DNA of 64,000 bases from Macrotis lagotis (GCF_037893015.1 NC_133666.1:619609156-619673155); one strand, 5' to 3'. Counted from the first letter of the stretch, positions 1 through 13,069 are shown. Made by a program: numbers and translations. Notes: generated from the sequence alone by a model not told the origin.

Positions 1-404
1 AAACTTTCCCAGGACCTTATACTCCCCAACATGATACGTAATAGAATGTAAAGTACTTTCATTTCCATTGTCATGATCTGTTAGAAATGCATTGCCACCC
101 AGGTAATATAGGAAATAGGTAAGGATAGGGTTAAGAACCTAAGTAGAGTATTAGTTTTAAGATTTTAGAAGGGATGTTCTTTTTTCCCGTTATTGGGAAG
201 AAAAACTATAGCATAAGAGGATGATAATTGTCAGAATTTTTGAGAGGATATTGAGTTCAACCCCCCCCCCCACTTTACAGATGTTGCACAAGGTTACCCC
301 ATTAGGTAGGGCCAGGTGTGACCACAAAGCAAGCATATTTTCCATTTGTCCTATCTCTCATAGACATAACTAAGTAAACTCATAAAAGAATGGTCTTTTT
401 TTTT

Positions 405-561
405 TAGGTTTTGTTTTTTTTTTGCAAGGCAATTGGGGGTTAACTGGCTTGCCTAAGGCTACACAGCTAGGTAATTATTAGGTGTCTGAGACTGGATTTG
501 AACCCAGGTACTCCTGACTCCAAGGCCAGTGCTTTATCCACTATGCCACCTAGCCACCCCA
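405..561 (-). repeat. tRNA-derived marsupial SINE, near full length
   Basis: Antisense copy of the abundant SINE. Poly-T and the tail come first (gcaaggcaattggggg), then the B-box region (tggatttgaacccagg) and the tRNA-like head (cacctagccacccc). It is near full length with modest divergence. Confidence 0.93.
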
Positions 562-1129
562 AGAATTGTCTTAAACTCAATGAGGCAGGATAGATCATCT
601 GCTATAATAAAAGGACTTGGGGGCAGGAATGATGGTGAGAGGAAAGGAAAAAAAAAGATTTGAAATAGTCACTGGGATAATTGTCAAGCAAGATGCCCAC
701 CTGAGGATAAAACAGGAATAGGGAGAGATTCCTTTCAACAAATTTTTCAGACCTCTCAGATTGATCTCTCTTAGGCATTTTTCTCATTACAGCTTGCATT
801 GATATTAATGTATTTAGGTTTCAGCTTCCTCTATAACAAATTCCTTGGAGATGGTTTTTTCCTCTTCTTCTTTGCAATATTAGCATGGAGTCCAGGGTTC
901 TGTATAGTCGGCCTGAATAAATATCTGTTGAATCAAATTTGTGAACTAAAGAGAAGGGGATGAGATTATGGATCTTTGTGCAGGTACATAGGTAGCAACA
1001 GGAAGGCTGTGTCTCAGACCTCTTCTTTTCTTTTGTAAATAGTACAGTTTTCAAAGCAGGAGAATATACTCACTCTTCCACCCCTGGCCTGAAGAATTCT
1101 TAAGTTTGAAGAAGCTGAAGTGAGGCCCA
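562..1129. other. Intergenic sequence, nothing recognised
   Basis: AT-rich single-copy-looking sequence. The short open frames on the minus strand (602-799, 821-1054) show no domain, start context or family resemblance and are taken as chance. Confidence 0.5.
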
Positions 1130-1390
1130 CAAAGGGAGATTCTTCAAATCCTTTTCTAGAGATATATGTCTGGTCCTATGCAACATAATATTTTCATCCA
1201 TGACTTAGATGAAGGCACAGACAGCATGCTCAACAAATTTAAGAAGTCTCAATAGAATCAGGATCTACAAAAAATCTTGTCACATTAGCATATTGGACTG
1301 AATCTACTAAGTTGAAATACAGTAGGGATAAATAGAAAGTCTTCCTCCTGGGTTAAAAAAATCAACTTCAAAAGTGTAGGTCAGGTCAGG
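1130..1390 (+). repeat. L3/CR1-type LINE relic
   Basis: Matches in outline the L3 3' region (tccatgacttagatgaagg, then a stretch like the reverse-transcriptase tail). It is strongly diverged. L3 is a mammal-wide ancient LINE, so this copy predates the marsupial SINE layer. Confidence 0.5.
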
Positions 1391-1658
1391 AAAAACCAAT
1401 GAGGAGAACAAGGAATGGTATACCTGTCAAGATCTGTGGAAAGGAGAGCAGTTTATGATTAAAGAACAGATAGAGAACATTATAAAAAACAAACTGGATA
1501 ATTTTGATTACATTAACTTAAAAAGTTTATGCCAAAAAACCCCACTCTAATCAAGATTAAAAGGAATGTAGTAAGCTGGAAAACAATTTTCACAACTAGT
1601 GCTTCTGACAAATGACTCATTTCTAAAATATATGGAAAAGTGAATCAAATTTATAAAA

Positions 1659-1817
1659 GAGGGGTGGTTAGGTAGCATAGTGGATAGAGCACCGGCCCTG
1701 GAGCCAGGAATAGCTGAGTTCAAATCCAAAATCAGATATTTAATAATTACCTAGCTGTGTGGTCTTGGGCAAGCCACTTAACCCCATTTGCCTTGCAAAA
1801 ACCTAAGAAAAAAATTT
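1659..1817 (+). repeat. tRNA-derived marsupial SINE inside L1
   Basis: Head ggggtggttaggtagc, tail ttgccttgcaaaaac and an A-rich end. It interrupts the L1 between the text 'aatttataaa' on the left and a near repeat of it on the right, consistent with a target-site duplication. Confidence 0.93.
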
Positions 1818-2565
1818 ATAAAAAAAAAGTCATTCCCCAACTGATAAATGGTCAAAGGCAATTCTCAGATGAAGGAATAATATGACTAAAAAGGAAAATG
1901 ATCCATGTTGGAGGGGATGTGGGAAAACTGGGACACTAATGCATTGTTGGTGGAGTTGTGAACTGATCCATCCTCTTGGGAGAGCAATTTGGAATTATGC
2001 CCAAAGGGCAATAAAAATGTGCATATCCTTTGATCCAGTAATACTACTGGATCTGTATCCTGAAAAGATCTTGCAAAAGGATTAAAAATCCCACATGTAC
2101 AAAAGTATTCATAGCAGCTCTTTTTGTAGTGGCAAAGAATTGGAAATTGAGGGAATGTCCATCAATTGGGGATTGACTGAACAAATTGTGGTATATGTAT
2201 GGAAGGAACACTATTGTTCTATAAGGAATCATGAGGGACAAGGTTTCAGAAAAGCCGGGAAAGACTTCTGTGAATTGATGCTGAGTGAGATGAATACCAT
2301 CCATATCCAGAGAAGGAACTGTGGAGTTTTAATGAAGACCAAAGCTTATTATCTTCCATTTTTAAAAGCTGTCTTATGTATTTCCTTTTTTTCTAATGTT
2401 TTCTTTGGTTTGAGTCTAATTCTTCTCTCACAACACATTCAATATCATTCTACGTTTAGTAAGGTTATAAATATAGAGCTTATATCAGATTGCTTTCTGT
2501 CAGGGAGGGGGGAAGGAGATGAAAAAATTATAAAACTCAAAACCTTGTTTAAAAAATGATTTGTA

Positions 2566-2617
2566 AGGGGTGGCTAGGTGGTGCCGTGGATAAATCTTGC
2601 AAAAACCTAAAAAAATG
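2566..2617 (+). repeat. Miniature SINE copy: head joined to tail, centre missing
   Basis: Only the first about 30 bases (ggggtggctaggtgg...gtggataaa) and the last about 20 (cttgcaaaaacctaaaaaaa) of the SINE remain. The copy is flanked by aaaatgatttgtaa on the left and aaaatgattggtaa on the right, a near-perfect duplication. It therefore probably inserted in this short form, or was deleted internally soon after. Confidence 0.8.
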
Positions 2618-2686
2618 ATTGGTAAAAACTACCATTGTATGTCATTGGAAAGACAAATAAAATATATTTTTTTTAAAGTATAGGTT

Positions 2687-2837
2687 GGGGTGGCTAGGTG
2701 GCACAGTGGATAGATCTCCAGCCCTGGAGTCAGGAGTACCTGAGTTCAAATCTAGCCTCAGACACTTAATAATTACCTAGCTGTGTGGCCTTGGGCAAGC
2801 CATTTAACTCCATTTGCCTTGCAAAAACCTAAAAAAA
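2687..2837 (+). repeat. tRNA-derived marsupial SINE, full length
   Basis: Complete head, B box (gagttcaaatctag), middle (cctagctgtgtggccttggg) and tail (tgccttgcaaaaac). It lies just beyond the 3' end of the L1. Confidence 0.95.
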
Positions 2838-3094
2838 AGTATGGGTTAAAGAAAGCATGGTCAGTTAGGAGTTTGTCTATAAAAGTTATGGAGATTTCAG
2901 TGGAGTGAAGCTCACCAAATTAGTATTGTGATATGGCTGCCAAAAATATTTAAGGACTTGGGGCTTTTTAGTACTAAGGAGGTGATAGTCAAACTGTATC
3001 TGGAACACAGCATCAAGTCCTGGGCAGCACAGATTGAGATGACTTCAGATGAACTTGAGAGAGAGTATTCTGAGAAAGGTGGAATTCCTTGAAA

Positions 3095-3200
3095 ATTCCA
3101 TGTCACATGAGGATCATAAACTCCTTGATGGCAGGATGTTTCATCTTTTGACTTTGTAGCTACAATGTCCAACACCTGTTTATTTGATCAATGGTTGCTG
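3095..3200 (+). repeat. L2 LINE 3' end
   Basis: Carries the L2 terminal pattern: aaactccttgatggcagg, then a pyrimidine run, and a terminal sequence ending near ggttgctgactga. Short and diverged. Confidence 0.55.
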
Positions 3201-3204
3201 ACTG

Positions 3205-3575
3205 AAGCAACTGGGGATGTTCTGTTTCCCTATAACCAATTATCCATTCCACTCACAACTTTACTAAACCTTCACTTCTCCTTCCCTTCCATCCCTTCAG
3301 CTGTGAACCTCTTCAACATCAGTGAAAAAATTGAGCACATTCATCATGAGTTTCATCTTCTACCTACTGCTGGAGGCCTTTTCCAATCCCTGCCACATAC
3401 TAAGTCACTTTACATCCATTCCATATTTGTCTTGTACATACTCATTCATATACAGACTCTCTCCCCAATTAGAATGCAGCTTCTTGAAGAGACTGTTTTT
3501 GCTTTTTTTTTGCCTAGTGCTTAACATAATGCTTGACATACAGTAAGTGCTTAATAAATGCTTGTTTGAGTCATT
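3205..3575 (+). repeat. L2 LINE 3' end
   Basis: The 3' part is a clear L2 end: gcagcttcttgaagagact, tgcctagtgcttaac, cagtaagtgcttaataaat. The open frames in it (for example 3165-3524) are by-products of the pyrimidine-rich L2 strand. Confidence 0.8.
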
Positions 3576-3835
3576 GAGCCTGGAAAAGCCTGCTAGATAT
3601 CTTCAAGTCCTGGAAGGGCTGGCATGTGAAAAGGAGATTAGACTTCTTCTTTTAGTTCCCAAGAGGTAACATAAAGAACACTTAAAACAGCTTTCCATAA
3701 GCAGAAAGGACTGCATCAGGTTATGGATTTCCTTTCAATAGGAGTCTTCAAACAGGTGTATTGCTACTTGTCAGCTAAGTTATAGTAGGGATTACTTTTA
3801 GGATATGTATTGGACCAAGTGGATACTGAACTCCT
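3576..3835 (+). repeat. L3/CR1 LINE fragment
   Basis: Contains atcttcaagtcctggaaggg and tgtgaaaaggagattagac, which follow the L3 3' consensus order. Heavily decayed. Confidence 0.5.
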
Positions 3836-3879
3836 TGTAATCAATTAATAAGCACTCACTAAATTTCTAATCATATGTC

Positions 3880-4480
3880 AGGCAATATGCTTAGTGCTGA
3901 GAGTATGAAGAAAAAACAGAACAGGCCAAGTCTTCAAGGAGTTTACATTCCATCAAGGAAGATCAGCTTTCCACATGAACAATACAATGCAATTTTGAAC
4001 TCAAGAAAGGCCTCATGTAGGAGGTGGCATTGGTGTGAGCTTTGAGACGTGCTGAGGATTCTAAGAGGTACAGGTGAGGACTGCATGCTAAGCTGACTTA
4101 GAGCTGGGAGATGAGGAATGTCAAGTGGAGGAATAGCAATGTCAGTCTATCTGGTCTTGACAATGTGCCAGAAGACAGAGATTGGAGTCAAGTCATCATG
4201 AACAAGCTTTAAATACCAAAGAAATTACATGGAGCCAATAGTGTTTATTGAGTAGGGGAGTGGTATGGTCAAACCTGTTTTAGAATGTTTTAAGAATGTC
4301 ATTTTGGAAGATGTGGTGAAAATGAAAAGGGGAGAGGGAAAGTCCAACAAAAGAAACAGTCCCAGTGAGAGGTGATTGGTCTAAACTTGGGAAGTACCAA
4401 TGAAGAGATGGGGAATAAACTTGAGAGATGTCGTACTCTTGGCAACTGATTGGATATTTGGATGAGGCAGACTGAGGCAA
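3880..4480 (+). repeat. Old unassigned interspersed repeat
   Basis: Shares a run of phrases with segments at 18.7-19.1, 37.9-38.3 and 40.0-40.3 kb: 'ggagtttacattcc', 'ggagccaatagtgtttattgagtaggggagtg', 'atggtcaaacctg'. This is a dispersed family also known from other mammals, but I cannot name it. Confidence 0.45.
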
Positions 4481-4954
4481 TAAGTTGACTCAGGTTGTCA
4501 ATCTGAGTTATAAGTCTTTGAAGGAAAGAGGGAAGATTCAGAAGAGGGTCACTAGAATCTTTGGTTCCTAGATTTATAACTCCTTAAACTGGGATTTGAA
4601 TCCAGATCTTCCTGACTTAAAACACAGTAGTCTGTTCAGATATTTATAGGGTATCAAATTCAAAATGTCCAATAGGCAACTGGTGACATCAGATGAGAAT
4701 TCAGGAGAAACTATGCTTATATATGTATACACATATACACACATATTTATACACACATATTTATATATGTGTTTGTTTATGATTCATCTGTATAGAGATA
4801 AATTAACTAATGGGAAATATGATCACCAGTGGTGAATTAAGAGAAAGAAGAAGGCCAAGGGTTGAGTTTTGATTGTTGGGATGATGATGGTAAGCATTGT
4901 CTCAGTATAGACAAGACTATTCAAGCTTTCTTAGAACAGAGTATAATTATATTT

Positions 4955-5310
4955 TACACCAGGGCTGTCCAACCTTATTTTTAAAAGTTTTTACTGATAG
5001 GAGCGGCTAGGTGGCGCAGTGGATAGAGCACCAGCCCTAGAGTCAGGAGTACCTGAGTTCAAATCCCACCTCAGACATTTATTTACCTAGCTGTGTAACC
5101 TTGGGCAAGCCACTTAACCTCATTTGCCTTGCAAAAAAAAAGAAAACAACCTAAAATAAAATAAAAAAAAGATTAGGACCAACCTCTGCCAAAAAGTGTT
5201 GTTTACTTAGATTATATCTACTGATAGTTACCTTATTAAAAATTAAAACATTTTATTATGAGGAACTTCCAAAAAAGAGGTCCTGGAACACATTTTGAGA
5301 ACCATTGGTA
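4955..5310. repeat. Possible hAT-type DNA element relics, split by a SINE
   Basis: The left part starts with a hAT-like end (cagggctgtccaacctt, 4969-4985). On the right, 5270-5305 reads in reverse as ccaatggttctcaaaatgtg, another hAT-type terminal pattern. They could be ends of two different elements. No transposase frame is visible. Confidence 0.35.
5001..5165 (+). repeat. tRNA-derived marsupial SINE, full length
   Basis: Well-preserved head gcggctaggtggcgcagtgg, B box and tail, followed by a mixed A-rich tail. The small deletion in the central 'cttaataatt' segment is specific to this copy. Confidence 0.94.
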
Positions 5311-5665
5311 TAGCTAAAATTAAAACTTTGGAGAAGACATGATAGTCATCCTAAAGTATCATGAAGGATACTTCATGAGGGAATGGGATTAAATTTGGAA
5401 CCACAGCAAAACTAGGAGCGATGGTTTAAAATTATAGATAGGCAGATTTCCACACAAATTTCTTACAAAATATTGCCTAAAATGGTAATAAGCTGCCTCA
5501 GGAGGTAGGAGACTCCCCATCATTGGAAATCTTCAAACAGATATTGGATGACCATTTGACAGGGATACTATGGAAAGATACCTTTCGTTTACAGGTTGAG
5601 ACAAGATGACTTCTGAGGACCTGTCATCTCTGAAAAACTGTGAGATCTAAGAATAAGGAATTGCT
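5311..5665 (+). repeat. L3/CR1 LINE 3' end
   Basis: Follows the L3 3' consensus to its end: aagctgcctcaggaggtagg, ccccatcattggaaatctt, agatattggatgaccattt, gacttctgaggacctgtc, and the terminal ctgtgagatctaag. Confidence 0.75.
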
Positions 5666-5912
5666 AAAGCCATTCCAACAATCTCATTGATTTTTGTCAT
5701 ATGACTATTCTGATATAAATTAAATGATGGATGTTGCAACTGCAGGCTTATTGGCATGCGTGACATTTATAATTTTTTTTCAAATATTGGTTTTATAATG
5801 TAGTTTAAGGTGTGAATTACAATCTGAGGCTTTCCTATTCTTATGACATTCATTCAGTTTCTTTCCAGGCAGTTTTATATGGCTTGTAATAACAGAAACT
5901 TCTTTATATTAA

Positions 5913-7677
<1,765 letters not shown>

Positions 7678-8319
7678 CTGAAACAAGAAATTGAAAATAT
7701 GATGTGCTTTATGCTGAGAAAAAATATTAGAATAGGAATAACATCATTGATAGTTTTATATAAGCATTATATGTGACTTTACTTATTTTCAGAATTAACA
7801 AAATCTAAAAAGATCCTAGGAACTAGGAAACAGGATGAATTAAGTAGAAGTATAATCTAGCTATAGGGCACAGTAAACACAAAGTGAACCAGCTGAGGAC
7901 AGTAAAAATTTGATCAGCAGAACAGCTTGGGCAAGAGAACTGGGAAGGAACAAGAAATTTTGAGGTATAAGCAGTGTGTGTGAGGGTTATAAGATAAGTT
8001 TTCAGTTAAGTTATGTGATGGATGGTATGGACAGTGATGAGATGGCCTGAGTAGGTAAATAAGAATATCTGATGCGGGAGTAGTTGAATTATACAGAAAT
8101 CAAACAATAATGCTTTATGCTTTATAAGGTAATGAGTTCTTTGTCACCAGAGTATTTAATCAGAGGCTGGATAAAAATTTGTCACAGGATGATTTCTTTC
8201 TTTTCTTTTTAACAAAAGAGAGTTATATAATTCCTTGAGTAAAACCTTTCATCTTTGATTTATAGATTTGAGCCTTTTCTAACTCAAATTACATTGCTGC
8301 ATATCTTTCAGAGTATAAC
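7678..8319. other. Intron side of ZNF-A, no gene seen
   Basis: Directly upstream of the ZNF-A finger exon on its strand. I see the acceptor tract at the left edge but no KRAB-like exon (no match to the DVAVxFSxEEW pattern by eye in either strand). Confidence 0.5.
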
Positions 8320-8815
8320 TTTCCCTCAAATCTTTTTTTTAATTTAAATATTTTATTTATTTTTCCAACTACATTCAATGATAGTTTTTAACAAATCATT
8401 TTTTTGACAAGGTTTTGAGTTTTACAGTTTTTTCTCCCTCCCTCCCTTCCCCTTACAAAAAGCAATCTAATATAAATTCTATATTTATAACCATGCTAAA
8501 CAGATCAATATTGAACATGTTGTGAGAGAAAACAGATCCAAATGGAAGAAAGAAAACATTAGGGAAGAAAAAATGATAATACATAAGACAACTTTTAAAA
8601 ATTGAAGTTTTGGTCTTCATTTAAATTCTGAGTCTTCCTTCACAAGCCTTTAAATTTGTCTTTTGATTATTGTACTGCTGAAATAAACAAGTCCATCCTG
8701 GTTGATCATCACCCCATATTTTTGTCAATGTGTACAATGTTCTTTTGGTTCTGTTCATTTCACTAAGCATCAATTCATGCAAGTCAAAGGATGATTTCTA
8801 AAGGCTTCTGTTATT
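8320..8815 (-). mobile_element. L1 LINE 3' UTR, antisense
   Basis: Reading in reverse: aactgatgctaagtgaaatg-type ORF2 end, acttcaatttttaaaagttg, a polypurine stretch, and the A-rich 3' end that appears as poly-T near 8330. The same 3' UTR is seen in sense at 2320-2560. Confidence 0.75.
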
Positions 8816-8828
8816 AAGTATAGATGAG

Positions 8829-8985
8829 AGGGGCAGCTAGGTGGCGCGGTGGATAGAGCACCAGCCCTGGAGTCAGGAGGACCTGAGTTCAAATCCAGCC
8901 TCAGACACTTAATAATTACCTAGTTGTGTGGCCTTGGGCAAGCCACTTAACCCCATTTGCTTTGCAAAAACCTAAAAAAATAAAT
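8829..8985 (+). repeat. tRNA-derived marsupial SINE, full length
   Basis: One of the least diverged copies: ggggcagctaggtggcgcgg, gagttcaaatccagcctc, tttgcaaaaacctaaaaaaa. It lies just 5' (on the plus strand) of unique sequence and next to the antisense L1 end. Confidence 0.95.
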
Positions 8986-9299
8986 TAAGTATAGGTGAGG
9001 AAAAAAGGACTGCTAAGATAGGGAAAAGGAGGTCAGTTCCTATTCCTAACTCAGCCTAACTCCAAGGTAGCACTAGAGAACATTGTGGAGAAGTTGGTTT
9101 TTTTCTTATGATTGGGCATAGTAGAAATTTTTAGTAGAAGCCTAATGATCATTTATCCTTTGCAACACATTTCTTAAATATAACCACTTCTCTCCTCTGA
9201 CATGCAAACTCTCATCAATTCACATATGAACTACTAGAATAGTCTTCTGGTGGGATCTGCATGCTTCAAGTCTCTACCCATGCTAATCTATTCTTTATT
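8986..9299. other. Intergenic, nothing recognised
   Basis: No open frame or repeat that I can name. The right part grades into an L2-like pyrimidine-rich strand. Confidence 0.45.
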
Positions 9300-9865
9300 C
9301 AGTCAACCAAATGATTTTTCAAAATTGTAGATTCAATCATATCACCTTCTTACTCAAATTCCACTGACTTCCTATCAGCTCTCAGCTCAAATACAAAATA
9401 TGGTTTGAGGTTTAAAGCCCTTCATAAACAGTCCCCCCACCTTCTATTATATGTTCTTACACCTTACTCCCCACCATATTTTCTTTGATCCAGTGACACT
9501 GGTCTCCTGGCTGTTCCACGAATAAGACCTTCCATCTCCTGGCTCTAGGCATTTTCCTCAGCTATTCTCTTTGTCTAGAATCTCTTCCTACTAGATTACC
9601 TTGCTTCCTTCAAGTACCACGCCAAATCCCACCATCTATAGAAAGCCATTCCTAATCCCTATTAATTCTAGTGCCTTTACTCTGTAAATTAGTTCCTATT
9701 TATCCTGTATGTAGATTGTTTGTACATATTTGTTTGCATGGTTGTGAGTTTGCTGAGGGCAGGAAGTGACTTTTGCCTCTTTTTGTATTCCCATCTTTCT
9801 ATTTCCCCACACAGTGCCTGACATATAGTAGACACTTAATAAATGCTTACTGGCTGATTTACCTC
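9300..9865 (+). repeat. L2 LINE 3' end
   Basis: A long L2 tail: ttcaatcatatcacctt, actgacttcctatcagctc, ttctttgatccagtgacac, gtgagtttgctgagggcagg and the terminal tagacacttaataaatgc. The order agrees with the L2 3' end over more than 500 bases. Confidence 0.85.
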
Positions 9866-10139
9866 TTTCTATATTATATTGCAGAATGCATGATGATGAC
9901 TGAAGACAGCAGTAAAGTATTAATCTTATGGTTTACCAGGCTTGCAGGCAATCCTGACTTGTCAGAGGCTATTTCAGCAGGAGCCCCAACAGATCCTATA
10001 AAGCTAGAAAAGCTTCAAGACAGTGCTTGTGTCTTTTGCCTTAGATCAGTCTAAGATCTTCACTATGTTGACCACAAAGTGATAAAATTTTTGATCACAA
10101 TAATTCTACATAACCATCTATTAAGTTGTAGAGGTCTTA

Positions 10140-10209
10140 CAAAGTCATACTGGCTATATATGATATATTCGGAAATAGGAATATATCATATATAGCCAGT
10201 ATGACTTTG
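10140..10209. repeat. Perfect 31-bp inverted repeat with 8-nt loop
   Basis: Left arm 10140-10170 (caaagtcatactggctat...), loop ggaaatag (10171-10178), right arm 10179-10209 exactly complementary. No mismatch in 31 pairs. There is no obvious target-site duplication, so it does not look like a standard MITE. Confidence 0.95.
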
Positions 10210-10234
10210 CCTCATTTCAGGAAATAACTGATTA

Positions 10235-10385
10235 TAAAAGCTGACCCTGAGCAAGTCATTTAACCTCTCAATCTTGGTTTCCCCATATATAAAAAGCACC
10301 TATTGTTGTTGTGAGGTCTGAATGAAATATCAAATGTAAAATGCTTTTCAAACTTCAAAATGATATCTAAATGGTAGTTATTATA
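10235..10385 (+). repeat. MIR-type SINE fragment
   Basis: Carries the MIR core and tail order: gagcaagtcatttaacctc, tttccccatatataaaa, tgttgtgaggtctgaatga, tgtaaaatgcttttc. The tRNA-like head is missing. Confidence 0.65.
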
Positions 10386-10539
10386 TTCCATATTATTATT
10401 TGTTAGAATATATTTGAAATATTCAAAAGAAAAAATTTGATATTGTTAAGAAGCTAGGTTTTGGGGAATTGTTCTGTTTTTGTTTTTAGGACTACAAGAA
10501 TTAGCAAAGAAATGAAATTGAAGGCTAACAAAAAAGAAA

Positions 10540-10730
10540 AAGGAGAGCTAGCATAGTGAAATAGAAAAAATATTGAATTTGGCCTAAGAGAACTTGTGTT
10601 TAAATCCAAGCTCTGCAAATTCCACCTCTGTAACATTTAACAAGTCCTTTTACTGCCCTAATTTTGTTACCTCACTATAAAATGAAAAGGTTGGATGAAA
10701 TGATTTCTAAAAGCCTCTTGTTATAAATAC
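10540..10730 (+). repeat. MIR/MON-type SINE
   Basis: tRNA-like head (agctagcatagtgaaatag), B-box-like gtttaaatccaagctc, then aacaagtccttttactgcc and aaaatgaaaaggttggatg. Older and more diverged than the abundant marsupial SINE. Confidence 0.6.
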
Positions 10731-11027
10731 TATAAACCTATCAGCAAGCTAGGTGAATTGTGACAAAGAAACTTCGATTCCAAGAAAGGAATCTTTTCAT
10801 GAAAATGCCACAAGGTTAACCAGTGGGAAAGACAGACAAAGATGATGGTATCTCATTCTATCTCTGTCTTTGAAATTAGGAAAGCCATTCTCCCAGGGAA
10901 AAGTCCTCATCTGCAAAAACTGAACAGAAACAAAGGGCCAGGTTTTTTTTTTCCAAAAGGGAAGAATAAAGGGTCCTTTAATATCTCCATCATTTTCAGA
11001 GATCTTTCAATTATTACTGAAAATACT

Positions 11028-11158
11028 TCAGGGGCAGTGGATAGAGCACTGGCCCTAGAATTAGGAGGACCTGAATTCAAATTTGAACTCAGACTTAATA
11101 ATTATCTAGCTGTATGACCTTGGGCAAATCACTTAACCCCTTTGCCTTGCCAAAAAAA
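11028..11158 (+). repeat. tRNA-derived marsupial SINE, 5' trimmed
   Basis: Starts within the head (ggggcagtggatagagc, so the ctaggtgg segment is lost) and continues through gacctgaattcaaat to ttgccttgcc plus A-run. Confidence 0.88.
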
Positions 11159-12205
11159 AGGAATAAAGTGCTTCACTAATCTTGATACTGAATTCATCTG
11201 GGTGACTGGAATTTTTCAAGTCATCTCTCTGCTTACTTTGGGTTATCAATTCCTCATTATTCATTTGTATTGTTTTTCCTAGTGCAAGGGTATTCTTTTT
11301 TGGTGTGAATGAGAAGCAAAATAAAAATTGAGCCACTCTGTTTTCTCTCTGTTTTCAATCATCATCATCCTATTCACCCTAAGTAGCAGTCCTATCCCTT
11401 CTTCAGTCCACCCTTTCCCCCCAATATAGTTTCTAATAAATTTTTTAAAGTCCTCTTTGCTTTCTCATCCACCTTAACTCATTCTGAGCTTTAACTCCTA
11501 ATACTATTTTTACAAGACAATGCAATGTTTTTCTTCTCATTCTCTGTAACCTGTCTTTGCTTCCAGTTGAGTGGCCTGTGCATTTACATTAATCTCTTAA
11601 GATAACTTCCATTTTTTCCCCACATTAGAACTATTCTCTTATATCCCTAGAATTTTATTATCAAGAGATGTCCCATCCCTCCTGGACTGACTTTTCCTAT
11701 ACAGTTTAATCTATCCTACCTATCTTCCTCTTACCTCTTAGAGTTTTGCTATTTTGGTCTACTTTGCTTTCTTGAGAGAAAATAATAAACTCTAGAATAG
11801 AACAGTTATTTGCCTCCAACCAGTTCCTCTCTATCAGTAAGAATCAGCTCCCATTTAGAATTTCCCCTAGTTGGTTCCTCCACCTTTTAAAGAATGTTAT
11901 CAGTAAGGCACATCATTAAATTGTTAGCTTCCCTGATTTGAGCAGAGAGCTCAGACGGATGTCTAAATAACCAGTCTCCTCATCCTTCTAAGTCTTCTTA
12001 TCTTGAATAAGATCTCCCATATGACAACTGTCCTAGAAATCACATACCAATCTAGTTGTTTACTCGAACTAATTCCCAGAGTAGAAGTGAAAAAAAAAAA
12101 AGATCCCATAAACTGGTCCATCCAAGAAATACTTGATTTCTTTGCCAAGGCCATTACAGCCAAGGGCAACACTAGTTTAATGTATTAACTCATTTACAAA
12201 ATTAT
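11159..12205. other. Unassigned sequence
   Basis: About 1 kb of pyrimidine-rich plus strand with no usable open frame (longest about 70 codons). The cloud of 'ctcctcat/ttccctga' phrases suggests an old repeat, but I cannot assign it. Confidence 0.4.
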
Positions 12206-12400
12206 GGGCCAGGATGGTAGAAGCAGAGTGGATAGAGTGCTGGATCTGGTGTCAAGAAAAATAGGGTTTGAATCCTGCCTCATACATTTATCAACTAGGT
12301 GACTCTGGGAAATTCAATTAACCGCTTCCTGCCTCAGTTTCTTCATCTCCAACTGTGTCCAAAGGGACATGTGAATGACCTGTGTTATAACATTTTTAAT
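12206..12400 (+). repeat. MIR/MON-type SINE
   Basis: Head atggtagaagcagagtgg, B-box-like gggtttgaatcctgcct, then tgactctgggaaattcaat and tgcctcagtttcttcatct. Diverged, older than the abundant SINE. Confidence 0.65.
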
Positions 12401-12409
12401 ACCCTGAAA

Positions 12410-13065
12410 TAAGACAAAGATGACATGTTCATCATATTTGTAGAGCATTGGACTGATTGGATGAAACTGAATGGAGACAAATGTAAATGCTTATACTGAG
12501 AATCAAAAAATCAATTTCTCAAATATAAACTAGAGAAGGTATGGATAGAAAATAATTTATCCAAAAATTATAAAAGGGATTTAGAGCAGAACAAGCTCAA
12601 TAACAGTTGGCAGCATGCTAGCTAAGGCTATTTTGGGTTATATTACTGGAGGCATAGGAATAAAAGAAAAGTTTCTCTGTAATCTGTCCCAGTCAGACCC
12701 TATCTGATGTACTGAGTTCATTTGGGGGTCTTCTAAAATTCTGGAAAGCATACTAAGAGCAATGAGGGAGGAAGGTGAATGGTCTCATTTTCATTCATCA
12801 GAGAATTAGTTGAAGAAATTTGTTTAGCTTGAAGGTTTAGGAGAATATGATAGCTTTGTTCAAGTACTTGAAGGGTTGTCATGTGCAAGAGTAATCAGAT
12901 TTGACCACTATGAAAAGAACTAGAAATAATAGAAGTTGCACTAAGGGAAATTTAGATTTATTGTCAAGAAAAACTAACAGAGTTATCTAAAAGTTGAATA
13001 GGTTACCTTGAGAGGTGGTGAATTCTCTTTCTTTGGAGGTCTTCAAGTAGAGATCGTATGACTAC
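12410..13065 (+). repeat. L3/CR1 LINE 3' end
   Basis: Long match in order to the L3 3' region: gcatactaagagcaatga, tttgtttagcttgaagg, caagtacttgaagggttgt, gaagttgcactaagggaa, ggttaccttgagaggtggtg, ggaggtcttcaagtagag. The final portion of the consensus is replaced by the MAR-type SINE that follows. Confidence 0.8.
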
Positions 13066-13069
13066 GTGT

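Larger units (their letters stand above)
1395..2673 (+). mobile_element. L1 LINE 3' end (ORF2 C-terminus and 3' UTR), with two SINE insertions
   Basis: The 5' part encodes the region before the ORF2 C-terminus (nfdyinlksl). After the SINE at 1659-1817 comes the ORF2 cysteine-rich C-terminal segment (CWRGCGKTGTLMHCWWSCEL, 1908-1967) and the block FIAALF.V.KNW, which marks the ORF2 end in mammalian L1s. The 3' UTR ends near 2673 after an AATAAA-like stretch. The frame is broken by stops and shifts. A second, mini SINE (2566-2617) splits the 3' UTR. Confidence 0.85.

Noticed and set aside
8829-8900. tRNA gene
   Set aside because: A- and B-box-like motifs come from the SINE head; no cloverleaf with a proper acceptor stem, and dozens of the same copies exist.
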